From contig NZ_JACHVU010000007.1 in the NCBI RefSeq assembly GCF_014190915.1, positions 221,579 through 285,578 on the forward strand: 64,000 nt of DNA. Direction: 5' to 3'. This DNA comes from Mycolicibacterium iranicum. Lineage in GTDB: Bacteria; Actinomycetota; Actinomycetes; Mycobacteriales; Mycobacteriaceae. Positions 17,452 through 26,079 of the stretch are shown here, piece by piece. Position 1 is the stretch's first letter. Each line of letters starts with the position of its first letter. The translations under genes and the position numbers were made by a program. Below the pieces are notes generated by a model. That model was not told the DNA's origin. It searched no databases and saw only the letters and a list, made by a program, of their open reading frames with translations.

Positions 17452-17781
17452 ATGACCGACCCGCAGACACCGGGAACGGGGTCCGCAGTGACCGAGGCAA
17501 GTGCGCCGGGGACCATCACCGTCAAGCTCGACGGCAGTACGGCGTCGGTCGCGCAACGATCCGGCGAGACGCTGCTCGAAAGTGCCCGCCGCGCGGGCAT
17601 GGGCCCGCCGTTCTCGTGCGAAGCAGGCAACTGCGGTACCTGCATGGCGCTGCTGACTGACGGCACGGCCACCATGCGGGTCAATGACGCGCTGACCGAG
17701 GACGAGGTGGCCGAGGGTTACGTGCTCACCTGCCAAGCCGTCCCCGACACCCCGGCTGTGACGGTCGATTACGACCAGTGA
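17452..17781 (+). CDS. [2Fe-2S] plant-type ferredoxin
   Basis: 109 residues from ATG 17452, with GAGAGGG upstream; an in-frame ATG at 17428 would start inside the promoter. The cluster ligands are Cys56, Cys61, Cys64 and Cys94 (C-x4-C-x2-C...C), in the order of plant-type ferredoxins. It would pass electrons to an oxygenase, but no P450, Rieske oxygenase or ferredoxin reductase is in the window, so its partner lies elsewhere or is one of the flavoproteins here. It shares an operator with the divergent ligase operon. Its last 13 bases overlap the convergent CoA-transferase gene. Confidence 0.9.
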   Translation: MTDPQTPGTGSAVTEASAPGTITVKLDGSTASVAQRSGETLLESARRAGMGPPFSCEAGNCGTCMALLTDGTATMRVNDALTEDEVAEGYVLTCQAVPDTPAVTVDYDQ

Positions 17782-18824
17782 ACCGACGCGCCGGCGTGCT
17801 CATCGAGCGCCGGCGCCGGCCGGTACTCGGGCTCGTAGCCTGCGATCTTGATGGGGCTTCCCACCAGACGGAAAGCTCCTGCGGTGACCAATGCCTCCGG
17901 AGTCGCCCGGAGCGCCTCCGGCAGTGTCCGCACCGCGGCGACCGGAAGCCCCAGCGGCCGCAACCGCTCCTGCCAGTTCACCGCGGTGTCGGTTGCCAGG
18001 ACAGCGCTGACCAGTTCGAGCACCTCGTCGCGACGGGCCGCGCGTTCGGCCAGCGTCGCGAAGCCCTCGATACCCGCCTCGGCGGCGAACGCCGACCAGA
18101 ACGCGTCATGGGTGATGAACAGAGCCAGGTACCCGTCGGCGGTCAGGAACAGCTGCGCCGGAACGTAGAACGAGTGCGCGCCATGGGGATACCGTTTCGG
18201 CTCGACTCCGTCGTTGAGGAACGCCGCCGCCCGATAGTTCAGCTGCGAGAGCATCACATCCTGCATGGACACGTCGACCTGTCCGCCGCGGCCCGAGACG
18301 ATCTGGGCCAGCAAGCCCAGCGCCGCGGTGAGACCCGTCGAATTGTCCACCGACGAGTACCCCGGCAGCGTGGGCGGACCTTCCGGATCGCCCGTCATCG
18401 CCGCCACGCCCGTCGCCGCCTGGATCACGTAGTCGAACGCGGGATCGTCGCCGCCGTCGAGCCCGAAACCCGTCAGCGCGACGCACACGATCGCCTCGTT
18501 GAACTCTTTGAGCGACTCGTAGGTCAAGCCCAGCCGCTTGATCGCCGACGGCTTCATGTTGACCAGTAGCGCATGCGAATTCGCGACCAGGTCACCCAGT
18601 TGCTGCCGCCCTTCGGCCGAGCGCAGGTCGAGCAGCACACTCTGCTTGTTGCGGTTCAGGCTCGCGAAGTAGCTGTCGCTGACCTGCCGGGAGATCTCGC
18701 CGCCCGGCGGCTCGATCTTGATGACCTCGGCGCCGAGGTCGGCCAGCATCATCGTCGCGTACGGCCCGGCCAGCATGACGCCGACTTCGAGAATCCGGAT
18801 GCCCGCCAGCGGGCCTGCGCTCAT
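17769..18824 (-). CDS. CaiB/BaiF family (class III) CoA-transferase
   Basis: 351 residues from ATG 18824, with a start/stop ATGA overlap with the LLM gene. Family III CoA-transferase signatures are ILEVGVMLAGPYATMMLADLGA at the N-terminus, KIEPPGGE, LNRNKQSVLLDL, and YSSVDNSTG, with an Asp at the position of the catalytic aspartate. It would transfer CoA between carboxylates, e.g. to recycle CoA from a product to a new substrate, or act as a racemase (alpha-methylacyl-CoA racemases share the fold). It is somewhat shorter than the usual 390-410 residues. It is the last gene of the mutase-B12 subunit-LLM-transferase operon. Confidence 0.88.
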   Translation of the reverse strand: MSAGPLAGIRILEVGVMLAGPYATMMLADLGAEVIKIEPPGGEISRQVSDSYFASLNRNKQSVLLDLRSAEGRQQLGDLVANSHALLVNMKPSAIKRLGLTYESLKEFNEAIVCVALTGFGLDGGDDPAFDYVIQAATGVAAMTGDPEGPPTLPGYSSVDNSTGLTAALGLLAQIVSGRGGQVDVSMQDVMLSQLNYRAAAFLNDGVEPKRYPHGAHSFYVPAQLFLTADGYLALFITHDAFWSAFAAEAGIEGFATLAERAARRDEVLELVSAVLATDTAVNWQERLRPLGLPVAAVRTLPEALRATPEALVTAGAFRLVGSPIKIAGYEPEYRPAPALDEHAGASVHWS

Positions 18825-19777
18825 CGCACGGCCTTCGCGAGCTCGCCGATCACCTCTCGCGTCCGGTACTTCGATGCGACGAGCTCGTCGCGCGTCTCGC
18901 CGATCGGGAGCAGGCGCACCGACAGGTCCGTGACACCGGCGTCGGCGAACTGCTTGAAACGAGCCAGGATGGCGTCCTCGTCGCCGGCCGCGCACAGGTC
19001 CCCGACGTTGCGGGCATCGCCCCGGTCGAGCAGCTTCTGATAGTTCGGCGAGGTCTCGGCTTCGGCGAGGATGCGGTTCGCGCGCTCCTTGGCCGCGTCG
19101 ATCTCCGAGTTCGCGCACAGGCACACGGGGATACCCGCGACGATGCGCGGCGCGGGGCGGCCCGCCTCCGCCGCAGCCTTGGTGATCTTCGGCGCGATGT
19201 GGTCACCGATCGCCTTCTCGTCAGCCATCCACAGCACGGTACCGTCGGCGCGCTCGCCGGCGATCTGCAGCATGACCGGGCCCAGCGCCGCCACGAGCAC
19301 GGGCAGCGGTTGTTCTGCCCCCAACACCGTCGGGTTGTGCACGGTGAACGACGCGTTCTCGACGTCGACGTCGCCCGGACCGGACAGCGCCGCGTTGAGC
19401 ACGTCGAGATAGTCGCGGGTGTAGGCGGCCGGCTTCTCGTACGGGATGCCGAGCATGTCGCGCACGATCCAGTGATGCGACGGGCCCACGCCGAGCGCGA
19501 GGCGCCCGCCAGCCATGGCGTGCACCGACAGAGCCTGCCGGGCGAGGGCGATCGGATGCTGGGCCTGCAACGGGACCACCGCGGTGCCGAGCTCGATGCG
19601 TGACGTGTGCGCGGCCATCAGCGCGACCATGGTCAGGCAGTCGAAGTCGTTCGGCACCTGGGGCATCCACGCGGTGTCGAGACCGGCGGACTCGGCCCAC
19701 TCGATGTCGGACACCAGCTTGGCGACCTTGCGCGCCATGTCGCCGCGCTCGGCCCCGATCATCACGCCGAGCCTCAT
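18821..19777 (-). CDS. LLM class F420-dependent oxidoreductase
   Basis: 318 residues from ATG 19777. Luciferase-like fold: MRLGVMIGAERGD N-terminus, then AESAGLDTAWMPQVPN, LGTAVVPLQAQHPIALARQA (the cis-peptide/QxxHP segment common in F420-dependent mycobacterial enzymes) and LGVGPSHHWIV. Likely an F420H2- or FMN-dependent reductase or monooxygenase. It lies in the mutase operon, 88 bases after the B12 subunit, with a large hairpin in that gap. It is unrelated in detail to the longer LLM protein at 820. Substrate unknown. Confidence 0.86.
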   Translation of the reverse strand: MRLGVMIGAERGDMARKVAKLVSDIEWAESAGLDTAWMPQVPNDFDCLTMVALMAAHTSRIELGTAVVPLQAQHPIALARQALSVHAMAGGRLALGVGPSHHWIVRDMLGIPYEKPAAYTRDYLDVLNAALSGPGDVDVENASFTVHNPTVLGAEQPLPVLVAALGPVMLQIAGERADGTVLWMADEKAIGDHIAPKITKAAAEAGRPAPRIVAGIPVCLCANSEIDAAKERANRILAEAETSPNYQKLLDRGDARNVGDLCAAGDEDAILARFKQFADAGVTDLSVRLLPIGETRDELVASKYRTREVIGELAKAVR

Positions 19778-19801
19778 GTTCGATCCAACTCCTTCACCGA
19801 G

Positions 19802-19849
19802 AGTGCGCTCAGATCGCGCCCGAGGCCCCGGTGGCGCTCTGAGCGCACT
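19802..19849. repeat. Long hairpin between B12-subunit and LLM genes
   Basis: The arms AGTGCGCTCAGA (19802-19813) and TCTGAGCGCACT (19838-19849) pair perfectly, and an inner GCGCC/GGCGC pair extends the stem. It lies inside the operon between two minus-strand genes, has no T-tract, and fits an mRNA-processing or partial attenuation structure, or an extragenic palindrome. Confidence 0.65.
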
Positions 19850-19865
19850 ATCGGCGATCGTGCGA

Positions 19866-20266
19866 TCACGACTGGTCCACCTTTTCGGTCAACGCGCGGA
19901 CGTCGCGGACGAGGTCGTCGAGCGACGTGCCGGTCGGGAAGACCGCCGCCGCCCCGGCGTCGAGGAGCTTCTGCACATCGCCCTGGGGGATCGTGCCTCC
20001 GACGACGACCGCGATGTCACCGGCGTCGGCGGCCCGCAGCGCCGCGACCGTTCTCGTCGTGAGCGTCACGTGCGCCCCGGACAGAATCGAAAGGCCCACC
20101 AGCGCAACATCTTCCTGCAACGCGATCGACACGATGTCCTCGATGCGCTGCCGGATGCCGGTGTAGATCACCTCGAAGCCGGCGTCACGCAGCGTGCGGG
20201 CGACGATCTTGGCTCCCCGGTCGTGACCGTCCAGACCCGGTTTGGCCACCAGAACACGCGCGCTCA

Positions 20267-20267
<1 letters not shown>
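19866..20267 (-). CDS. Cobalamin-binding subunit of acyl-CoA mutase
   Basis: 133 residues from GTG 20267, overlapping the mutase TAG by one base. It is a stand-alone B12-binding domain of the methylmalonyl-CoA mutase type: LDGHDRG carries the D-x-H-x-x-G motif with the cobalt-ligating His15. LSILSGAH and VVVGGTIP form the nucleotide-tail pocket, and FPTGTSLDDLV closes the domain. It would form a heterodimeric or heterotetrameric mutase with the preceding large subunit, as in isobutyryl-CoA and 2-hydroxyisobutyryl-CoA mutases. This start was preferred over an upstream in-frame extension to 20300, which lies inside the mutase gene. Confidence 0.93.
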
Positions 20268-21856
<1,589 letters not shown>

Positions 21857-21864
21857 CGATGGAT

Positions 21865-21870
21865 AACGTA
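21865..21870 (-). promoter_or_regulatory. -10-like TACGTT, mutase promoter
   Basis: On the minus strand, TACGTT lies eight bases before ATG 21856. It is preceded by the A-rich CTTGCAAAAAATGAGAAT element, so the operator would cover the -35 region. Confidence 0.5.
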
Positions 21871-21897
21871 CTTGCAAAAAATGAGAATGCCAATACC
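21871..21897. promoter_or_regulatory. Extended operator element with degenerate palindrome
   Basis: CTTGCAAAAAATGAGAAT (21871-21888) matches the reverse complement of 7483-7500 at 17 of 18 bases. It is followed by GCC and AATACC, so the first half of GAGAAT-N3-ATTCTC is perfect and the second matches at 3 of 6. It lies between the mutase operon and the divergent SDR-ligase operon. Confidence 0.6.
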
Positions 21898-21991
21898 GTC
21901 TGAGGGAAAGCTGCACGCAGCGATACGTGCGACACCCCGTACGGGCGGCCCGACGCCCCGGTACACAGCGATTATGGGATTCCCCTAAAAT

Positions 21992-22006
21992 GAGAACGGC
22001 ACTATC
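21992..22006. promoter_or_regulatory. Degenerate GAGAAC-N3-ACTATC operator
   Basis: In the context CTAAAATGAGAAC, this site matches the motif at 9 of 12 arm positions. It lies 26 bases upstream of the TTG start at 22032, so it is probably the promoter-proximal site for the SDR-ligase-transporter operon. Confidence 0.45.
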
Positions 22007-22031
22007 TGGCGCCGATGAGGAGGGCCGACGT

Positions 22032-22895
22032 TTGCCTGAGCACAACCAGAGCGACGCGACATCGTTCACCGACCGCACCCTCGTGGTCTCGGGGGGCAGT
22101 CGCGGCATCGGACTCGCGATCGCGCTCGGCGCCGCGCGCCGGGGCGCCAACGTCGTCCTGCTCGCCAAGACCGCCGAGCCCCACCCCAAGCTGCCCGGCA
22201 CCGTGCACACCGCCGTCGCCGAGGTCGAGGCGGCCGGCGGCAGGGGCGTCGCGGTGGTCGGGGACGTCCGTAAAGAGGAAGACGTGGCGCGCGCCATCGA
22301 CACCGCGGTCGACCAGTTCGGCGGGGTGGACATCGTGGTGAATAACGCCAGTGCGATCGCCACCGAGCCCACCGAGGCGCTGTCGGCCAAGAAGTTCGAT
22401 CTGATGATGGACATCAACGTCCGCGGCACGTTCCTGCTGACGAAGGCGGCGCTCCCCTACCTGAAGAAGTCCGCCTCGGCGCACGTGGTGACGCTCGCCC
22501 CGCCGATGAACATGAATCCCCAGTGGCTCGGCGCACACCCGTCCTACACGCTGTCCAAGTACGGGATGACGCTGCTGACCCTGGGCTGGGCCCAGGAGTA
22601 CGGCGCGGAACCGGATGCCGCCCTCGGGTTCAGCTGCCTGTGGCCGGAGACCTACATCGCCACGTCGGCGGTGACGAACATGGCCGACGGCGGCGAACTG
22701 GTCGCATCGTCGCGCAGCCCTGAGATCATGGCCGACGCCGCCGTGGAGATCCTGTCCCGGCCCCCCGCGGCGGTCAACGGCCGGTGCTTCATCGACTCGG
22801 AGGTGCTGACCGAGGCCGGCGTGACCGACCTGTCGCGCTACGGAGGCGGCGACGATCCCATCCTCGACATCTTCGTCGACGAGCGCACCTCATGA
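22032..22895 (+). CDS. HSDL2-like SDR family oxidoreductase
   Basis: 287 residues from TTG 22032, chosen because a strong GAGGAGG lies eight bases upstream; an ATG at 21990 would place the operator inside the gene. VVSGGSRGIGLAIALG is the cofactor motif, and KTAEPHPKLPGTVHTAVAEV is the insert typical of hydroxysteroid dehydrogenase-like protein 2. YTLSKYGM is the catalytic Tyr-x3-Lys, and PMNMNPQWLG and WPETYIATSAV are conserved in that subfamily. It would oxidise or reduce a hydroxyl/keto group on a lipid or CoA ester. Its stop overlaps the ligase start (ATGA). Confidence 0.87.
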   Translation: MPEHNQSDATSFTDRTLVVSGGSRGIGLAIALGAARRGANVVLLAKTAEPHPKLPGTVHTAVAEVEAAGGRGVAVVGDVRKEEDVARAIDTAVDQFGGVDIVVNNASAIATEPTEALSAKKFDLMMDINVRGTFLLTKAALPYLKKSASAHVVTLAPPMNMNPQWLGAHPSYTLSKYGMTLLTLGWAQEYGAEPDAALGFSCLWPETYIATSAVTNMADGGELVASSRSPEIMADAAVEILSRPPAAVNGRCFIDSEVLTEAGVTDLSRYGGGDDPILDIFVDERTS

Positions 22896-24418
22896 GCATC
22901 TCGCTGCTGCTGGAGATGGCGCTCGACGCCGGCGCCGACCGCACGGCCGTCGTCTCGGACGAACTGCGCCTCACCACCGCCGACGTCAGTGCCCTGGCCG
23001 ACGGCGGGGGCGGGCTGATCGCCGCGTCGGGCGCCCGGCATGTCGCCTACGTGGGTACCGGCGGTGCACTCCTGCCGCTGCTCCTCTTCGCCTCGGCACG
23101 TGCGGCCATCCCGTTCACGCCGCTGAACTACCGGTTGTCGGCCGACGGTCTGCGGGCGCTGCTCGATCGGCTCCCCGACCCACTGGTGGTCGTCGATGAC
23201 GAATACCGCGAGGCTGTCGGCGACGGGTACCGCACGATGGGGTCGACCGAATTCCTCGACGCCGCGCGGACCGCCGAACCCGCCGCCGAGTTCGCCGACC
23301 CGGATTCGGTCGGGGTCGTGCTGTTCACCTCCGGCACCACCTCGAAGCCGAAGGCTGTCGAGCTGACGCACACCAACCTGACCAGCTACATCATGGGCAC
23401 CGTCGAGTTCGCGTCGGCCGAACCCGACGATGCCGCACTGATCTGTGTACCGCCGTACCACATCGCAGGCGTCAGCGCGGCGCTGTCGAATCTGTACGCG
23501 GGCCGAAAGATGGTGTACCTGAGGCACTTCGACGCCGACACGTGGGTGCGGCTGGTCGCCGAGGAAGGGGTCACCTCCGCCACCGTGGTGCCGACGATGC
23601 TCGACCGCATCGTCTCGGTACTGGAGGCGACGGGGACGACACTGCCGACGCTGCGCACGTTGGCCTACGGCGGATCCAAGGTGCCCCTGCCGTTGGTCCG
23701 CAAGGCGCTGTCGCTGCTGCCGACCGTCGGCTTCGTCAACGCCTACGGGCTCACCGAGACCAGCTCGACGATCGCCGTGCTCACGCCCGACGATCACCGC
23801 GCCGCCCTCGCCGGCGCCGACGAAGCGGCCGCCCGCAGGCTCGGCTCTGTCGGTCAACCCGTCCCGGGTATCGAGGTCGAGATCCGCGGCGAGGACGGAT
23901 CGGTTCTCGGCGCGGGTGAGACGGGCGAGCTGTTCGTGCGCGGCGAGCAGGTGTCCGGCAAGTACACCGACATCGGCTCGGTTCTCGACGAGCAGGGCTG
24001 GTTCCCGACCAAGGATGTCGCCTACCTCGACGAGGAGGGTTACCTCTTCATCGGCGGGCGCTCCGACGACACGATCATCCGGGGTGGGGAGAACATCGCC
24101 CCGGCCGAGATCGAAGACGTCCTGGTGGAGCATCCGGACGTCCGTGACTGCGCGGTGGTCGGGGCCGACGATCCGGAGTGGGGTCAGATCATCGTCGCCG
24201 TCGTGGTCACCCACGCCGACGCCGAGCCGGACGTCGAAGACCTGCGGGCTTATGTGCGAGCGCAGCTTCGCGGGTCCCGGACCCCCGACCGCGTGGTGTT
24301 CCGGGACGAACTGCCCACCAACGCGACCGGCAAGGTGCTGCGCCGTGAACTCGTCAGCGAACTGAACCAGGACCGATCGCCGGCACAGCCGGCCGCGACA
24401 CAAGGAGCCCCCGCATGA
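22892..24418 (+). CDS. AMP-dependent acyl-CoA synthetase/ligase
   Basis: 508 residues from ATG 22892. It is an ANL-family enzyme: LFTSGTTSKPKAVELTH is the P-loop, NAYGLTETSS the A5 motif, WFPTKDVAYLDEEGY the A7/A8 region (a K replaces the usual R/G of TGD, which is unusual), and PTNATGKVLRREL contains the catalytic Lys. It is a second ligase in the same predicted regulon (compare 15927), so either two acids are activated or one intermediate is re-activated. Translationally coupled to the upstream SDR and the downstream small protein. Confidence 0.9.
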   Translation: MSISLLLEMALDAGADRTAVVSDELRLTTADVSALADGGGGLIAASGARHVAYVGTGGALLPLLLFASARAAIPFTPLNYRLSADGLRALLDRLPDPLVVVDDEYREAVGDGYRTMGSTEFLDAARTAEPAAEFADPDSVGVVLFTSGTTSKPKAVELTHTNLTSYIMGTVEFASAEPDDAALICVPPYHIAGVSAALSNLYAGRKMVYLRHFDADTWVRLVAEEGVTSATVVPTMLDRIVSVLEATGTTLPTLRTLAYGGSKVPLPLVRKALSLLPTVGFVNAYGLTETSSTIAVLTPDDHRAALAGADEAAARRLGSVGQPVPGIEVEIRGEDGSVLGAGETGELFVRGEQVSGKYTDIGSVLDEQGWFPTKDVAYLDEEGYLFIGGRSDDTIIRGGENIAPAEIEDVLVEHPDVRDCAVVGADDPEWGQIIVAVVVTHADAEPDVEDLRAYVRAQLRGSRTPDRVVFRDELPTNATGKVLRRELVSELNQDRSPAQPAATQGAPA

Positions 24419-24723
24419 TCAAGAACGGCACGCGACTGCAGAGCCAGGTCTGCGACACACAGGTGATCGTGGTCCGAAGCGCGGACAGCCTCGACGACCT
24501 GCGGGCGGGCGGGGCCCCCATGGTGCAGATCGGCGCCGAGGGCGGGGCGGATTCGAACCTCACCCTCGACGAAAGCCTCGCCGACGGGAACCTGATGGGT
24601 AAGCGCTACGTCGACGACGGGGGCGCCGAGGTTCTGGTCACCAAAGCCGGGAAGGGCACGCTCAGCATCGGGTCGACTCCGCTGGCCCTCAAGGAAGCCA
24701 AGCCGCTGCCCGCCTCGGACTGA
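24415..24723 (+). CDS. Conserved-looking small protein of unknown function
   Basis: 102 residues from ATG 24415, overlapping the ligase stop (ATGA) and ending two bases before the transporter. I do not recognise the family. It is soluble, with no signal peptide or membrane segment. A single Cys13 lies in RLQSQVCDTQVIVVRSAD, followed by a Gly/Ala-rich centre and GAEVLVTKAGKGTLSIGSTPL. The beta-rich, glycine-containing layout would suit a small beta-barrel or a carrier/ligand-binding role. Strict coupling to the ligase suggests a dedicated accessory function in the same pathway. Confidence 0.75.
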   Translation: MIKNGTRLQSQVCDTQVIVVRSADSLDDLRAGGAPMVQIGAEGGADSNLTLDESLADGNLMGKRYVDDGGAEVLVTKAGKGTLSIGSTPLALKEAKPLPASD

Positions 24724-24725
24724 GC

Positions 24726-26066
24726 ATGGCCGACGGACGCCCGGGCGGGGAGCAGACACCGGCGGTGTCGCCGCGACGGGTCGCGTTCGCCAGCTTCATC
24801 GGCACGACCGTCGAGTTCTACGACTTCCTGATCTACGGCACCGCCGCGGCCTTGGTCTTTCCGAAGCTGTTCTTCCCCAACGCTTCTCCGGCCGCCGGGG
24901 TGCTGCTGTCGTTCGCGACGTTCGGCGTGGGCTTCTTCGCCCGCCCGCTGGGCGGAATCGTGTTCGGGCACTTCGGCGATCGTCTCGGGCGACGCCGGAT
25001 GCTGGTCTACTCGCTCGTGGGCATGGGGGTGTCCACGGTCCTGATCGGGCTGCTGCCGACCTACGCCCAGATCGGTATCGCCGCACCGGTGCTGCTCACA
25101 CTGCTGCGCCTGGCGCAGGGATTCGCGGTGGGTGGCGAGTGGGGCGGCGCGACACTGATGGCCGTCGAACACGCCTCGGCGGGCCGGCGAGGGTTCTACG
25201 GGGCCTTCCCACAGATGGGCGCGCCGGCCGGCACCGCGGCGGCCACCCTGGCGTTCTATGTCGCCGCCACGCTGCCCGACGATCAGTTCCTCTCGTGGGG
25301 CTGGCGGCTGCCCTTCCTCGTCAGTGCGATTCTGATCGTCATCGGTCTCGTCGTGCGCCTGACCGTGACCGAGAGCCCGCATTTCGCCGACCTGGAACGC
25401 CGTGCCCGGGTCGCCCGCACGCCGATCGTCGCGGCGTTCCGGCGGCACTGGCGGGAGATCCTGCTGGTGGCCGGCGCCTACCTGTCCCAGGGCGTGTTCG
25501 CCTACATCTGCGTGGCGTACCTGGTGTCCTACGCCACCTCCGTCGCCGGCATCCCCCGGGACTGGGCGCTGTTCGGAGTCTTCATCGGTGCGGTCGTCGC
25601 GGTGGCGACCTATCCGCTCTTCGGTGCGCTGTCGGACCGGGTCGGTCGCAAACCGCTGTTCCTGGCCGGGGTGGTGGCGATGGCCCTGGCCGTGATCCCG
25701 ACGTTCGCGTTGATCGACACGGGCGAACCGGCACTGTTCGTGCTCGCGCTGGTGCTCGTCTTCGGCCTGGCGATGGCCCCGGCCGCAGGAGTCACCGGGG
25801 CGCTGTTCTCGATGGCGTTCGACGCCGACGTCCGCTACAGCGGCGTCTCGATCGGCTACACCCTCTCGCAGGTGATGGGCTCGGCATTCGCGCCGACCAT
25901 CGCCACGGCGCTCTACGGCGCCACCGGGTCGAGCAACGCGATCGCCGCGTATCTGATTGCGGTGTCGGTGGTCTCGGCGATCGCGGTGTGCTTCATGCCG
26001 GGCGGGTGGCGAGCGGCCTCGGCGGCAACCGAGTCCGAAGCGGCGCAGATCCGGGCGGGCGGCTGA
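24726..26066 (+). CDS. MFS transporter, metabolite:H+ symporter (MHS) family
   Basis: 446 residues, 12 predicted membrane segments. The N-terminal SFIGTTVEFYDFLIYGTAAAL and the loop GHFGDRLGRRRMLVYSLVGMG are signatures of the MHS family (shikimate/KgtP/ProP-like). RLAQGFAVGGEWGGATLMAVEH marks helices 4-5. It would import an organic acid by proton symport. It lies two bases after the small unknown gene in the SDR-ligase operon, so the imported acid is likely the ligase substrate (inference). A second, distinct MHS transporter lies at 28406. Confidence 0.9.
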   Translation: MADGRPGGEQTPAVSPRRVAFASFIGTTVEFYDFLIYGTAAALVFPKLFFPNASPAAGVLLSFATFGVGFFARPLGGIVFGHFGDRLGRRRMLVYSLVGMGVSTVLIGLLPTYAQIGIAAPVLLTLLRLAQGFAVGGEWGGATLMAVEHASAGRRGFYGAFPQMGAPAGTAAATLAFYVAATLPDDQFLSWGWRLPFLVSAILIVIGLVVRLTVTESPHFADLERRARVARTPIVAAFRRHWREILLVAGAYLSQGVFAYICVAYLVSYATSVAGIPRDWALFGVFIGAVVAVATYPLFGALSDRVGRKPLFLAGVVAMALAVIPTFALIDTGEPALFVLALVLVFGLAMAPAAGVTGALFSMAFDADVRYSGVSIGYTLSQVMGSAFAPTIATALYGATGSSNAIAAYLIAVSVVSAIAVCFMPGGWRAASAATESEAAQIRAGG

Positions 26067-26072
26067 TACCTT
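26067..26072 (+). promoter_or_regulatory. -10-like TACCTT, leaderless cyclase promoter
   Basis: TACCTT begins at the base after the transporter stop and ends seven bases before GTG 26080, without a ribosome-binding site. This suggests the cyclase can be transcribed on its own. Confidence 0.5.
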
Positions 26073-26079
26073 CGGCCGT

